NCBI GenBank assembly: GCA_024663395.1
Contig: JANFAH010000029.1
Span: 496,001-560,000, forward strand
Direction: 5' to 3'
Length of the DNA stretch: 64,000 nt
DNA from: Pisolithus tinctorius
Lineage: Eukaryota; Basidiomycota; Agaricomycetes; Boletales; Pisolithaceae
Under the pieces are notes generated by a model. It was not told where the DNA came from and did no database searches. It saw nothing but the letters and a program-made list of their open reading frames with translations. Positions 53,119 to 64,000 of this stretch are shown piece by piece (position 1 is the stretch's first letter; each line of letters begins with the position of its first letter). The position numbers were made by a program, and so were the translations under genes.

Positions 53119-56100
53119 CCGACAAAGAGAGAGCACGACGATGCGATCATCTGCGACAGCCCACCTGGCAAAGTGACTGACAACCCACGATGATTTGACA
53201 GTTTCCAAGTGGTTTGAGAGTGTGGAAGAGTACGACTTGGCGGGAAAGTGGGGGTAGGCAGCAAATGGATCTGATTCTGTAGCATGTGGCAGCAAGGAAT
53301 ATCGCAGTACAGCAAAGACAAATACCCCGTCACGACCATAGATATACTTGATAGTGCCAGGGACGGGCGAGCATTTGTAGTCGCCTTTTGGATAGAATAG
53401 AATAAGCGAGTTGCCGTCATGAGTCGAGAACCTGCTGTACACGGTGTTGTCAAGTTTGAGGTGGGCGCGTAGGACTACATGTCACTGTTGGGTTAGTTCA
53501 AACAAGTCCTTCGGCGTCACTACCAGCTTAGCACTGTCAGGCACTCGCGTTCCAGTGTCCAATGCGTCTCCATGGGTCTCCCAACCTCCATCTGTAGTAC
53601 CATATGCACGATCAAGAAGAAGTTTACATTCATGGATAGCAGGGGGGCAGCGAGGTTGAGACAACCAACTACGAAGTCTTCCAGCCTTCAGATATGACTG
53701 AATCATTGTTTTCTCCAGCTCTCCTGTTTGTTAGATTCAGTTTTCAAGTTCTACGGCTTAATCCGTCGATCACAAACCTGTCTGGTAGTTGGTCGGAAGA
53801 CGTTGCAGCACCCCGATCAACCGCTCAAATGGAAAGCACCACCATGATTGCATGGGTCCAAAGAGTAGGAGGGAATCATATATGTGAAACGACGCGTGGT
53901 GATTGGGTTGTGCATCAAGTGTAGGATAGAGTTCCTTCAGCTTTCCAACATAGCTGGCGATATAGGCACGATATGCAGAAGCTCGCGAAGTACTCATGGT
54001 CCGAGCGCAGGCAAGATTGATGGCAGAAACGAGATCCATTGTGTGATCGAGAATGGCCTTAAGGTCTGCGCCATCATCGGAACAGTCGTTACTTGTACCC
54101 CAAAGATTGATCAACGCTAGGGGAAGATAAACCGTGATCAGTGAGCGCCATTCATCTGCCTTGATAGTGCCAGCGGACACATTGCCAAAATTGCTGGGAA
54201 CAGAGCCTAACCACAACGGCGTCACGACGTCACGAATAACTTTGCGAACTTGATTCAACACGTCTGACTTGGCAAACTTGCCAGGTCGCTGCTGTAACGC
54301 AGACAAGGGCATCTGCAGCCGCTGAGTATACATCGCATTAGCTGCAGGACACGTAGTAAGATCAGGAACAACTTACCCAAGCAACAAGCGCCTTGGCATA
54401 ATCAGCTTTGAGAACTTTACCACTCTTCGAGGGAACACACCCTAAGCTCTGGCAAACAAATTTCAGAGGGCGAGCATTTTTGTGGACTAGCGACTCCCAC
54501 AAGTCGGTCATGAAGGACTCGACAGCTGTGTTGTCGTCATATGATGGGACCGGTGAAACAAGAAGCTTGTGAAGCGCCGAGACTTGCGTGATCTCCTTCG
54601 TTGTCATAGACAGCGCCTCAGGGGTACCAGGGACGACCTGCTTAAACTCGTAGTGAAATGCAGGAATTACGGAGTGCGCAGCGGAAGAAGTCTCTGTGGT
54701 TAACCCAAGCAGACTGCGCACATGATGTTGAACAAGGCCCTCGAGTATACAATGCATCGAATCTATGACAAGTTGGCGAGTGGGGTCCCAATATGGCAAA
54801 CGCCACAGTTCTGAGTAGCGAACACCGTATTCCTTGAATATCCTGTCGTGTGCGGAAGACGTATGTGCATCCCTCCATTGCTCTGCATATTGGCGGAGCT
54901 TGTCTTTGTCACGCGCCATCCAGTTGTTGAAGTCCGTCCGACTGTAATTTGTCTTGTGGTAGCAGCTGCAAACAGTGCAGAAGAAGTGACTCCCAATTCC
55001 AGCGAAAGCGGCAAGGTGGCGAGAGGCAGGGAGATCACAGACAACAAGGGCGATGGCACTGCGTGTAACTCGTCTGCCAGGATGATTCGCCGTTCTCGAA
55101 AAGCGAATACCAGAATCCCAAGCAGCAACTAGGTCGTTCATCAGTGGTCGTATGTAATGATTAAGATTTTCGAGTGATGGTTGTTTGGGGCCTGGAATAA
55201 TGCCAGCAAGATAAAGATTTTCTGGCTTGTACCTCACATCCAAAGGCAGATTGAGACATGCCATCGAAATGATCCCAGACGACACACTTGGTCCCCGTAC
55301 ACTCATACCTCCAGGGTTGAAGAAATCCACGTGAAGCGCAAACGCATATCGACCTTCATCTCCACGATCAACGAAACGCTTCCCAGGCACAGGCCCATGG
55401 AACTCTCAAAGGAACTGGGCTTCAAATGGGTTCTTCACAAAGCGTGGTTGCGAGGATGAGGCATGTAAATCGTCACATGCAGAGTCCATCGCTGCCTCGG
55501 TATCTGGTCGAGACAGTAGTGTTGCGAGGTAGTCTTTGAAGTCGTGGTAGACAAACACTTTCTTTGGGTAAGGATTCCCCTCAGCTCGTGTATTGAGTAA
55601 CGGCTCACCACATTGCTTCTCCGGTGAAGGGAAATGAGTGCAGAAGGAAGGATAAGTGGGGACATCCGATCCGAGTGAAAAGGTGGGAGCATAGAGGCAA
55701 TGGCAGCTGCAGACAGCATACGTCACTGTCTTGGCTGCGAGGTGGAACCTGGACAAGACGCCACTGATGGTCGACGGTATTTGCTTCAGCACAGTCTCAT
55801 GCGAATGACTCAGTGTCCCATCCGGCTTCCGAAAGGCAAGGTATAGCAAGAGGGAAAGTCCGTTCATAATAAAGTTAGCACCCGGAGTGCCAACGCCAAA
55901 AATTATACTGCACACGACTCCTAGCAATAGTGCAACTTGGGCGATCACGTCCATTCGCTCGATTGGTGGTGAGTACTGCTTCCCTGTACAATCAAACATC
56001 AGCAATGGTAAAAATCACGACATCCAGATACTCGCCTGTGTCAATCTCAACTGGATCTCGAGGCAAAGGTGTAGGCACCCATTCATTTGCCTGGGATTGG

Positions 56101-56828
56101 ACCTCATCCAACAACGCAGATAAAGCCTTTTTGCGTGTAGCCACCAACTCCGTGGAACGAGTAACCCGATCAATTGCTTTGCGTAGAACGACAAGTTCAT
56201 GCTGGACATCAAGAGAGCCGAGGTCTGATGAATCGAGGAGGAGCCACTGACAGCGATGGATTCGAGATTCAATATTGCTAAGGATCTGAAGAGCTCTGAT
56301 GGTGCGACGATCGCCATTCCTTGACGACTTGCAATGACCAGATACAGTGGGGGTAGTGGAAGTAACAGGTGAGTCAGGCGAGAGCCGTTCTCTCTCAAGG
56401 GCGTCTTTGGGGGGGGATGCGATGGAAGGCCCAGGGGAATGAAGGGTAAGGCGACTCAGACTACTGGCAAGATCATCTAAAGGGATTGCCTTGGGCAGGT
56501 TGCTTATCGTGCTGCTGCTTGGACCCATGGCCTGAAAATCAGCGCGGGAGTGCCACAGTTTACTGACAGTGGTACCAGGGTCCGGACCATCATCAGTAAT
56601 GGTAAGCACAAAGAGGTGCCCAGCGACAGAGTCTACGGCATCTATGGCGCACTGTTGGACAGGTGGTGAGTACTGGGTGGCATGTTCTTCATGAACTCGC
56701 TTCATGTGCGCTGGCATAAAACGAGCCTCCATAAGAACACCTCTTGCTTTCCTGTGGCTGTCTGTGCCACCTTTCTCGACGCATTCTTCGCAAAAACATC
56801 GTTTGAGAGTAGGGCGGGAGGCAGGCAT
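53119..56828 (-). pseudogene. Tnp2-type (CACTA/EnSpm) transposase, two nonsense codons
   Basis: Exons 56828-56036, 55983-54377, 54321-53778 and 53723-53119 join in frame (one GC-AG intron, two GT-AG) into about 1183 codons. The N-terminus has a Cys-rich zinc-binding segment (CFCEECVEKGG). The core carries FVDRGDEGRYAFALHVDFFN, LAGIIPGPKQP, a Cys pair (FFCTVCSCYH) and YWDPTRQLVIDSMHCILEG, all characteristic of Tnp2. TGA codons at 55406-55408 (after EAQFL) and 53482-53484 (after ELTQQ) stand where CGA (Arg) would be expected. Active Tnp2 cuts and pastes elements with CACTA-like ends; this one is probably dead, but only just. Confidence 0.88.
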
Positions 56829-57839
56829 CCCTCCAATCTGGTGGTATCAACGCTAAGTGGATATCTCCAAATGTTTGAGGACGATGTACAATGTAATCTT
56901 GGGGCTTTGAGATGAAAAGGATGTGAGCGTGGCCAACGAAATACCAGCTTTTGCAACTCATATTGCGGCAGGGCGGTGACTTTTGAACAAGGATAAGAGT
57001 GGGAATCACTGTACAACGTACACGTCTTTGTGTGCGGCGGCGCTGTGTCATGAATCTACGATGGAACAAGGCTATTACCCCAAAATGGAACAAGTTACAA
57101 ACAAAGATTGCGACGATTGCGGCAAACAGTTGACGATTAATATTACGGAGCCTAGTGATGGATCGTTGGCTGGCAAGTAGGATACGTCTTAGGACTTAAT
57201 TGATCTGGTAGCATTTCAGCTGCATTAAGCGTTTCATCGCCATCTGTGCACAAGAGATTGCGACGATTGTAACGACAACATGAAACCAGTGAGCAGGAAG
57301 TAGAGTGGGCGACTTCACTGGGCATCACCAGCATATCACTCCCTACTGAATAGGTGTTCCTCAACCTGTCGGTTGCGAAGAGCAGCAAAATGCCCAACGC
57401 ATGTACACCAGTGGAACCTCACCACTCGTGACGTCCCGACAAATGTCTGCTAGTGTTCCCCTGCCCTCGATCCCGAACGGCCTGCCGATATCATTGCAGA
57501 CCCACATGAAAGGCATGCAACCTCCGTCAGCAGCTCCCCATGCACAGATATCCTCCACCTCCAGTGGAGGTTCGTGGCCTCAAGGAACGCCAAATGCCAA
57601 TCTGGGCCCTGTCTTACCTCTAGTTTGAACGAGTTTCGGCGCAGTAATCAAGCGGGATGGATGTGATTTGTGACAGGTACCATTTTGCATGGAGAAATGA
57701 GTCAGTAGCATAAACCAGCCCCGATAACCCCCTTGCAAACTCGGCACGTTGGCGTAGGTGGTGGACATGGCGGTGACCGATGTAAGGGAGGCAGTATGAT
57801 TTTCTTTCAAAATCATCGACATTATACGTACGACACTAC
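56829..57839. other. unrecognised stretch right of the transposase
   Basis: Includes a Ser/Pro-rich 75-codon plus-strand frame (57401-57628) and a small direct repeat AGATTGCGACGATTG (57104, 57256). Neither points to a known gene. The right end of the CACTA element should be in or near here but no inverted terminal repeat was seen. Confidence 0.35.
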
Positions 57840-58203
57840 ACACTACCCTTCGTCGTTCAACAGCTCCCAGATTGATAGCTTGAGCTTCTATACGACTGAA
57901 GAGCAAGTATATGAGTTGTAAGTATACCAGTCCAGAGGGTGGTGGTGGTATCCGCTTACCCCTACCTGACATTCTCCTCTTCAAAGGATGCCCTGCGGAT
58001 TCTGTTGAGTGGAATACTACCTACATGCAGAAGCACTCGCATGCGTGAAGTATATCAGCGGTACCAAACTCAACGAACGCATTATCTGCTGTGATCTTGG
58101 CCTTGGATACGTGGAAGGACGACAATTTGGTCGTGGCAAAAGCGGCGGTCGAGTGCATGACGAGTATGGAACAGATCAGGCGCAATTGGAGAGGAGGAGA
58201 TAG
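57840..58203 (+). pseudogene. cap-binding complex small subunit (CBP20/NCBP2) pseudogene
   Basis: Fragments LSFYTTEEQVYEL (to about 57920), then after a GTAAGT...AAAG intron MPCGFC, and after a TGA VEYYLHAEALACVKYISGTK, NERIICCDLGLGY and GRQFGRGKSGG. These match the RRM and C-terminal tail of the 20-kDa nuclear cap-binding protein, which binds the 7-methylguanosine cap. The exon between YEL and PCGFC (RNP-proximal segment) is missing and TGA replaces a Phe codon, so it is a dead partial copy of a normally single-copy gene. Confidence 0.75.
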
Positions 58204-59570
58204 TTCGAGGAGCGTTATGCCGGCGTTCAGGAAGGACCCAGCGCTGCCGCGACTGGTGGTAGAGAATGGAAAGCGACAGAGATTCCTAGTACGACCCTAA
58301 ACACTCAGTCATCAGACGATGATGGCGACAGTTTTCGGGTTCTTACCATTGTCCATATCCTAATTCGAACTGCGTCGCTCAACTTTGGTGTGCCGCAGGG
58401 TCACCGTTCTCGCTTAGACGATCTGGCAGAGAGAGATGGGTAGCGAAGTCGTTTTGAACACTTGTATTACAGCTGTTTTGGGAAAGGTTTGCCGTGAGAG
58501 AAAAACCTCGAAATTGCCGCCACTTCCTTGTCTTGCAGCTCGCATCTCAGAATTGAAATATCTCGCGAACCAGAACAGCTAGTGCCCTAATTCCTTCAGC
58601 TTTGCACTCCCCGGATTCGATTTCAGGGCACCGTGGCAAGAAACCCAACATTCACCGTTCCGTTCTCATGCCCCAAAATTACCCCCTCGCAGATGGTGCG
58701 ATCGCATTTGCTCATGTAAGGACACCTTTCTCAAGATCCATCTTGAATAGACAAGTACATTGAGTAGTGCCAGAGTGCACAGAGGTAATTTCATGATTAC
58801 ATTTACTTTTGGTAGCAACACATTCTCATAGAAATGCCAAGGGAGCGAGTCACAGCAGGGCAGAGATGACAACAATAACTTGGTGTGGGCTAGGATGACG
58901 ATGATATGGACATGTCAAGACGGGGTAAGTGCTCACAACTCCTGGACAGTAGTGATCACTATAGGCAGCCACAATGACAGATTTTGAACTTTTGATATGG
59001 TTCCGACTGTGCAACGACAACGATGGCCACAAAGATGGAGATGACGGCGGTCAATGTTGTCATGATGATAGTGATGGTCCTGGTAATATTGATGCTGACG
59101 ATCTGTAAGGTGCGACGACTGTAGCCCGGAGGGCGTTGGTATATGTACCTATGTACCATACTTGAGTTCCATAGACTGTCAGTTGCACCGGTAGACACCT
59201 GAAAATTTCTCGTGATGTCGAAATGGGTTCCGTTGGGTCCTAGGTGCCCGACGCAAGGCGTCTGAATTTTCCGACCAGGCGAGCAGAGCTAGGGTGAGCT
59301 TCATGTCCCTGTCAGCTACAGCAGTAGTCGGAGACCTACTCCTCTCTGTAGCAGCTTTCCTAGTACTGGTGATTTTTTATTATACTACTTAATTCGAACA
59401 TTCAACGATGGCTTGCTCGGATTTCAATGGTCCACATGACATTGAAGCCAACCTAGGACCGTCATCAGTGCATGCATCCGATTTCAACCCTTCATTCAGA
59501 GCCCCATTGTTACAGTGGTCGCTGATAGATGAAATTTCGGTACCGGGGTATATAACATGACAACCTACGT
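58204..59570. other. gene-poor stretch
   Basis: No convincing gene. A minus-strand frame at 59198-58959 has one strong hydrophobic helix (TIIMTTLTAVISIFVAIVVV) and could be a remnant of the neighbouring propeller-gene family, which also has a C-terminal membrane helix. Confidence 0.35.
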
Positions 59571-61314
59571 TTACAAATAGATCACTGATTCTCCGGCATA
59601 GTCCTCCTTCCAATGTTCAAGCCTCCTCCGGCTCCCAGTGATGACTCCGTCGCTCCCACTCGTGCTGGCAGTTCCAGTCACGCTGTGTCTGGCTTGTACG
59701 TCCCCAATAATTTGCTTGACCTCACTGATTTGCTGTGCGATGTCCCGAAGCATGTCTATGTCGCCCTCCCCACTGTAAGGAACTGCAGATGCGGGTTTGA
59801 CATGGAAGAGGCAGGATAGGTCAATGGTAAATACATTCGGCCAGCGCGGGACAAACAGATGGTCCATCGTCCACGCGCCCAGCTCAATCTGTTCCCGAGA
59901 ATCAATATGTAATATCTTATGTATGGTAGCATACTCACGCTAGTACGTGCAATTGGGAGGCGTCCTCCTAGCATGATTAGGGCCAACACAATGATAATGC
60001 CGGTCAGGCCCCGTAAAATCGGTATAATTGTCCAAGGCTTGGAGACGGGAGCTTTCCGTGAGTTATACATGTGATCCCATACACTAATTGACGTATTCTT
60101 GCGACCGGTAGCTAGTGAAGCGCACACGATAATGCAACGTCCACCGATATCTCGCACCTGCACATATTTTAGTAAAGGCTTTTAAAATAATGTTGAGAGA
60201 CGACTGACCGCAATAGTTTGTACAAGAGTACTATTGGTGTGACGGAGCGTTTCAATGCCTGCACCTGTTTTCCTGTCGAATATGTATACACATCCACTAT
60301 CGCTACCCCCGATGACAACTTTGGCATCTTCTCCAAATCCCACTTGTTTTGGAACGGCTAAACTAGGCGGCAGGTCAGTCAAGAACGTCCTGATGGACCG
60401 TGCGCCATCCAGATGATACATAGTGAACCCATTCGTTGCATTGTCGATCACGAATAGCCCCTTTTTCAAATGGACAGCAGCAGATCCGCTATTGAAAGAT
60501 GAGCAGGGCATAAATTAGATATGGTTGGTCCTACATTACTGATTGACAGTGATGTTCAGCGATCACTTTTCCATCATTTCCGTCCATCTTGACACTACAG
60601 ACCTCATGAGTTACACTCCAACACGGGACAAAGCACTTACACATTGCCATCATACAAGCCAAAGACATAGACGCTTCCATTCTCGCCAAATGCAATAGAC
60701 TTCGGAACAGTACTATCGAGACGAACCGCAAACACCGGCTGAAGCTGTGAGCTCATACTCAGTGAAAGAACCTGAACAATATTGTCTCGGGTTCCGATGG
60801 CAACACGGCAAGTTGAATCAGTGGTCGACGTGTCCCATGCAACACAGGTAATTTCGAATCCTGAGCCTAACCGCCTGGCACAAATCTCCTGAAACTGCTT
60901 CTACATATCTCAGATTAGATGATTTTTTGCATCGAGAGAAGTGTCTTACATCAAGAGTGTTGGATCTCATGAATACGAGGTATCCCATACCAGTGCCATA
61001 GCACAGAGTTTCAGCAGGCACATGCTTCGCTTTCATCCAAATAGCACAACTTACAATGCCACGGGACTCCAAGTGTGTCACCGAAGTCAGCTCCTTCCGA
61101 GTTTCGAGGTTCCAGAGCTTAACTCCCTCAGTACCTAGACGTCATTAGTATGAGTCTCAGTCCATGGTACAAACCTACCGCCAGCAGCAAGAACTTGCCC
61201 ATCAATGGATATGGCGAGTGCATGCACAGATCCTGTGCTCTTGAAAGAAGCGACTTTTTGGTAATGCTGCTTTAAGGAAGGTGAAGGGGAGAATAGCGAT
61301 TGCAACGTGTACAT
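59571..61314 (-). CDS. beta-propeller (WD40-like) protein with C-terminal membrane helix
   Basis: Seven exons (61314-61179, 61134-60950, 60900-60641, 60594-60535, 60488-60209, 60157-59939, 59888-59571) joined by 44-51-nt GT-AG introns give 485 residues with no stop. Repeats of the type VHALAISIDGQVLAAGG ... VKLWNLE, ITCVAWDTS ... VAIGTRDNIV, IAFGENGSVYVFGLYDGNV and VVIGGSDSGCVYIFDRK are degenerate WD40 blades; about six are visible. A hydrophobic helix (IIPILRGLTGIIIVLALIML) follows, then a ~110-residue tail with a predicted coiled coil (DIAQQISEVKQIIGDVQ). The propeller likely serves as a cytosolic protein-binding platform held at a membrane; partners unknown. Frame-perfect joins and short introns make the model firm. 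Confidence 0.82.
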
Positions 61315-61663
61315 GGTTTGAAATTCTGGCGATTTCTTCGCCCGCTCGCATCGCGCATAAATAGCCGATAAACGTATGTGCTAGGGAACCCGAAAAAGGG
61401 CCACCCTGGTCCTTCGCAACCCTGTTGGACAATACCACTATTGTGGTGTGATACCATGGTGTCGAGCCCAGCTCAATAATTGATGCTATTGTATAATTGC
61501 GTAATTGTGTACCGCTGTTGTACTGCTGTCGTAGTTGCCAATCGCCATGTGCCGTGTTATCACAGCTCTTGTTTTGTTTTCCACTTCGCGACGCCGCAAC
61601 GCCTCTCTGCATTCCAGGATCATAAATCTCCATCGAGCGTCTCGTTGCTCAAGCTAAGCAGAA

Positions 61664-62518
61664 ATGCCTACCACAGCCAAGCCAGTATCACCTTTCTTCG
61701 GCGATGATTCCACTGTTCCTCCACCTTTACCCTCCATGCTAACGGATCAAATCGAGTTATTTGGCAGTCCACGCCGCCCTACGACACTGCTTGCTGACGA
61801 AGTTCTTGCTCCAGCTGGTTTGGACACAAGGCAGGTCATCAAGTCTGAAGAATTGCCCAACTCCCGTAGATCTACACCTGCCCCAGAGTTCCGTCTCGCA
61901 CAAAAGCCCAAGTCAACTAAACACAGAACTTCCCCGTATTCAAAGAGACCCGTCATCCAACGAGCATCGTCTACTATGCCATCCTCGGAAGAGGACTCAG
62001 CTGCCGAGTCTGTTGAATCCTCTGACAGTGATTGCGCATCAAGCATGCTCTCAGATGACTCAAAGATCCCCAAGCCTACTGGGGAGCCTGGACGTCCTGG
62101 ACGTGGAGGGTACACACTTGAAATTGCTCTTGATTGGAACCGTAAGACGTATGTGAAGTTCAAGGTATGTCAAACCTATACTTCTGAGTGTCCCATCTGA
62201 AATGCGTGAGAGTAGAAACTTATTTTCCACCTCATCGATGAACACCTGGATGTCACAAAGTGTGCATCTGCGCAAAATCCGACACTTCTCAGACTTGTAC
62301 GCAACAAGGTAAGTCTTGATTGAAGCTGGGAGATAGAATCACTAACGTATCCTTAGGCTGTGGCTGCGTTCCCGGATCTTGATAACTATGCCAACGCCTG
62401 GCCTGTCAGTGACATGATAATGATGCGCCTGAAATATACATCTAGTCATGCAAGGTGCCAAGAGGTAGAGATGGCAGCAGGGAAGACTAAGCGGGAGACC
62501 AGGTCTGCAATGGAATCG
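61664..62518 (+). CDS. hypothetical protein, at least 3 exons, 3' end uncertain
   Basis: Exons 61664-62164, 62216-62308 and 62357-62518 join in frame through 51- and 48-nt introns to 252 codons. The N-terminal two-thirds is Ser/Pro-rich and low in structure (PPPLPSMLTDQIELFGSPRR, SSEEDSAAESVESSDSD). It is followed by a folded-looking part: YTLEIALDWNRKTYVKFKKL, then FHLIDEHLD and LRNKAVAAFPDLDNYANAWP. At 62519 a GTAAGC looks like a donor; if it is not used the protein ends two codons later (TAA 62525-62527). Possible later exons around 62860-63020 could not be joined reliably. I do not recognise the family. Confidence 0.6.
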
Positions 62519-63469
62519 GTAAGCTAATCTCAATTGCATCCCCTCTGGCAGTACTCTCAGCATACGAACAGAAGTAAGGAGGCTATAGTGCATTATCATG
62601 GTTACCATACCCATCCACTGTTGTAGCGTGTCGCTCAACAATTGAGACTGCCCTTTTTTTTCCTATCTTTTTTTTTTTTCCTGTCCATTCTATGACATCG
62701 AGGTAAGGGGAACAGCGGACGTTCTGTGCTCACGCGTTGTGTAGATCGTAACATGGTATCTACATTGCGCAGGAATGAGACGACCGCAAGTTACAAAGCA
62801 AAACTTCACAAGGCTAACGAGATGACTGCAAGTTATAATGGGTATAGCTACGCAAAGACTTCACAAGGCTAATGAAGCATGGAGGCTTGGATCTGTGGCG
62901 GTTTATGCGTTCAGCAACCCTGTGTAAGCTTCAGTAACTGATAAAATATCAAGCTGTTTCGCTGACCGTGATATGATGTAGTCGGCAATTGCAGCATCCC
63001 TTGCGCGCATGTTTACAATGGAATGAGTATGAGTCCCCAGCCTCATCACAACGACATCGCCACGAAATGGATCATCAACCTTACTCAGGATGGTGTTTTC
63101 CTGGAGATGGCAGTGTCATTTGAAGAACACACAGTAATGGTAAGTACTTCTCCCTTCGTGCACAGTCACTTGACAGTTATGAACATAGGGTTGGAGCACT
63201 GCCTCTTGAAACAAGGTCTCCACAAATGGGAAGCGAAGCGAAGCCCGAGATGTGCCAGTGCAGCGCATCAGCATCATGACCTGCTGGGGCCTGTCACGGG
63301 AGGTTGAGTATAGTCTGCACCGCAGACAAAATTCAGGAGCCTGAGGATATTTAGATATGGAGCTGGGCAGATGACAGGTGGGTGCTTACAGAGGACAATG
63401 GAAAAATATAAACACGCGTGTTTACCATCGCAGGAGGAAGATATGAAAATGGAATGCTAACGAGAGGGA
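62519..63469. other. possible 3' exons and non-coding sequence
   Basis: Contains T-rich runs (62651-62680) and a repeated ACTTCACAAGGCTAA.GA (62802-62818 and 62860-62874). Short frames at 62870-62920 and 63023-63307 may be exons of the gene at 61664 or of another gene; nothing decides. Confidence 0.3.
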
Positions 63470-63607
63470 GGAGTAGAGTGGCGACCTGCACCTTGACGAG
63501 AATAAGAGAAAGTGGCGATCCTACCGGGCGACTGGGGGACGAGTGGAGTGGAGACCTGCACCACTTGACCAGAAAACAAGAGAGAGTGGCGATCCTACCA
63601 GGCGACT
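63470..63607. repeat. imperfect tandem duplication, two ~68-bp units
   Basis: Two consecutive copies sharing ACCTGCACC and GTGGCGATCCTACC, the second with a few changes and a 3-bp insertion. Confidence 0.65.
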
Positions 63608-64000
63608 ACATCGCGCGAGGGTTTAAAGCATGCTCCCACATGCACTGCTAGATTCGTCCAGGATAATTGATACAATAACAATACAATAACGAGTGCAGTT
63701 AGGAGGGCTGGAGCTGATCACGAGTAGGCCGTCAACAAAAAGAAAGGTAATTTCGCAAAAAGACATGAAAATTTTCCTTGACAACGCTATGCATTTGGTA
63801 CGCATTAATTGACGACCAGCCTCCACGTATAAAACGTTTTCCTTGCGGGAGCCTTTCTCGCCAAATAAGCAAGGTTGATGACTGACAACACAGACGTAAT
63901 ATTCCCTGGGAGCCTTCCTTACGAGACGCGCCAGGTCACACCAGCGTCCCATTCCCGCATGGCCTCCTTCATACCAGAAGATACACAGACCATCCAGCAA
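63608..64000. other. window end, unrecognised
   Basis: A minus-strand frame open to the window edge (64000-63623) shows no recognised motif. Confidence 0.25.

Overview
The window is nuclear DNA from a filamentous fungus, most likely an agaricomycete basidiomycete. Supporting signs are short 44-65 nt introns with GTRNGT/YAG ends, chromodomain Ty3/gypsy elements, a Tnp2-type (CACTA) DNA transposon of the kind common in mushrooms, and many lineage-specific gene families. It is an accessory, repeat-rich region. No rRNA, tRNA or CRISPR array was recognised.

Left part (1-20 kb): a truncated LTR, a Helitron-like remnant, an intact minus-strand gene of unknown function (1969-3400), then a cluster of GH3-type acyl-acid amido synthetase genes. 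Two GH3 genes are intact (9448-11702 and 14788-17036, nine exons each, including an 8-nt microexon). Several others are broken (4532-5270 with 6840-7024, 12675-13317, 17141-17274). The first ~9 kb of the cluster is a tandem duplication whose unit carries the minus-strand gene and a divergent GH3 gene.

Middle (20.4-47.1 kb): nested transposons. Chromovirus A (20413-28013, minus strand) is young and interrupts a membrane-protein-like pseudogene; its uninterrupted paralogue lies at 50612-51963. Chromovirus B (29074-47105, minus strand) has been split by a solo LTR (31418-32323), a 1.57-kb foldback element with ~695-bp arms (35438-37010), and a third chromovirus C (37700-45132, plus strand). All target site duplications can be read (GTCTT, CATAC, AGGCA, TA, CTGTG). 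B and C are heavily decayed by CpG to TpG/CpA change; A is almost intact.

Two features shared by A, B and C stand out. (i) The sequence just inside each 5' LTR is complementary to a segment of the LTR lying 33-35 nt downstream of a TATA box, and the complementarity is kept by compensatory changes: Tf1/sushi-type self-priming instead of a tRNA primer. (ii) Each carries, between the chromodomain and the 3' LTR, an extra gene on the opposite strand coding for an acidic/coiled-coil protein with a C-x2-C-x6-C cluster. In A this gene is intact and has an intron, which its antisense orientation would protect during retrotransposition.

Right part (47.4-64 kb): a rearranged second copy of the GH3/membrane-protein region (47.4-52 kb, all pseudogenes), a Tnp2 transposase pseudogene with subterminal repeats (about 52.57-56.83 kb), a cap-binding protein (CBP20/NCBP2) pseudogene, an intact beta-propeller-like gene with a C-terminal membrane segment (59571-61314) and a plus-strand gene of unknown function (61664 onward).
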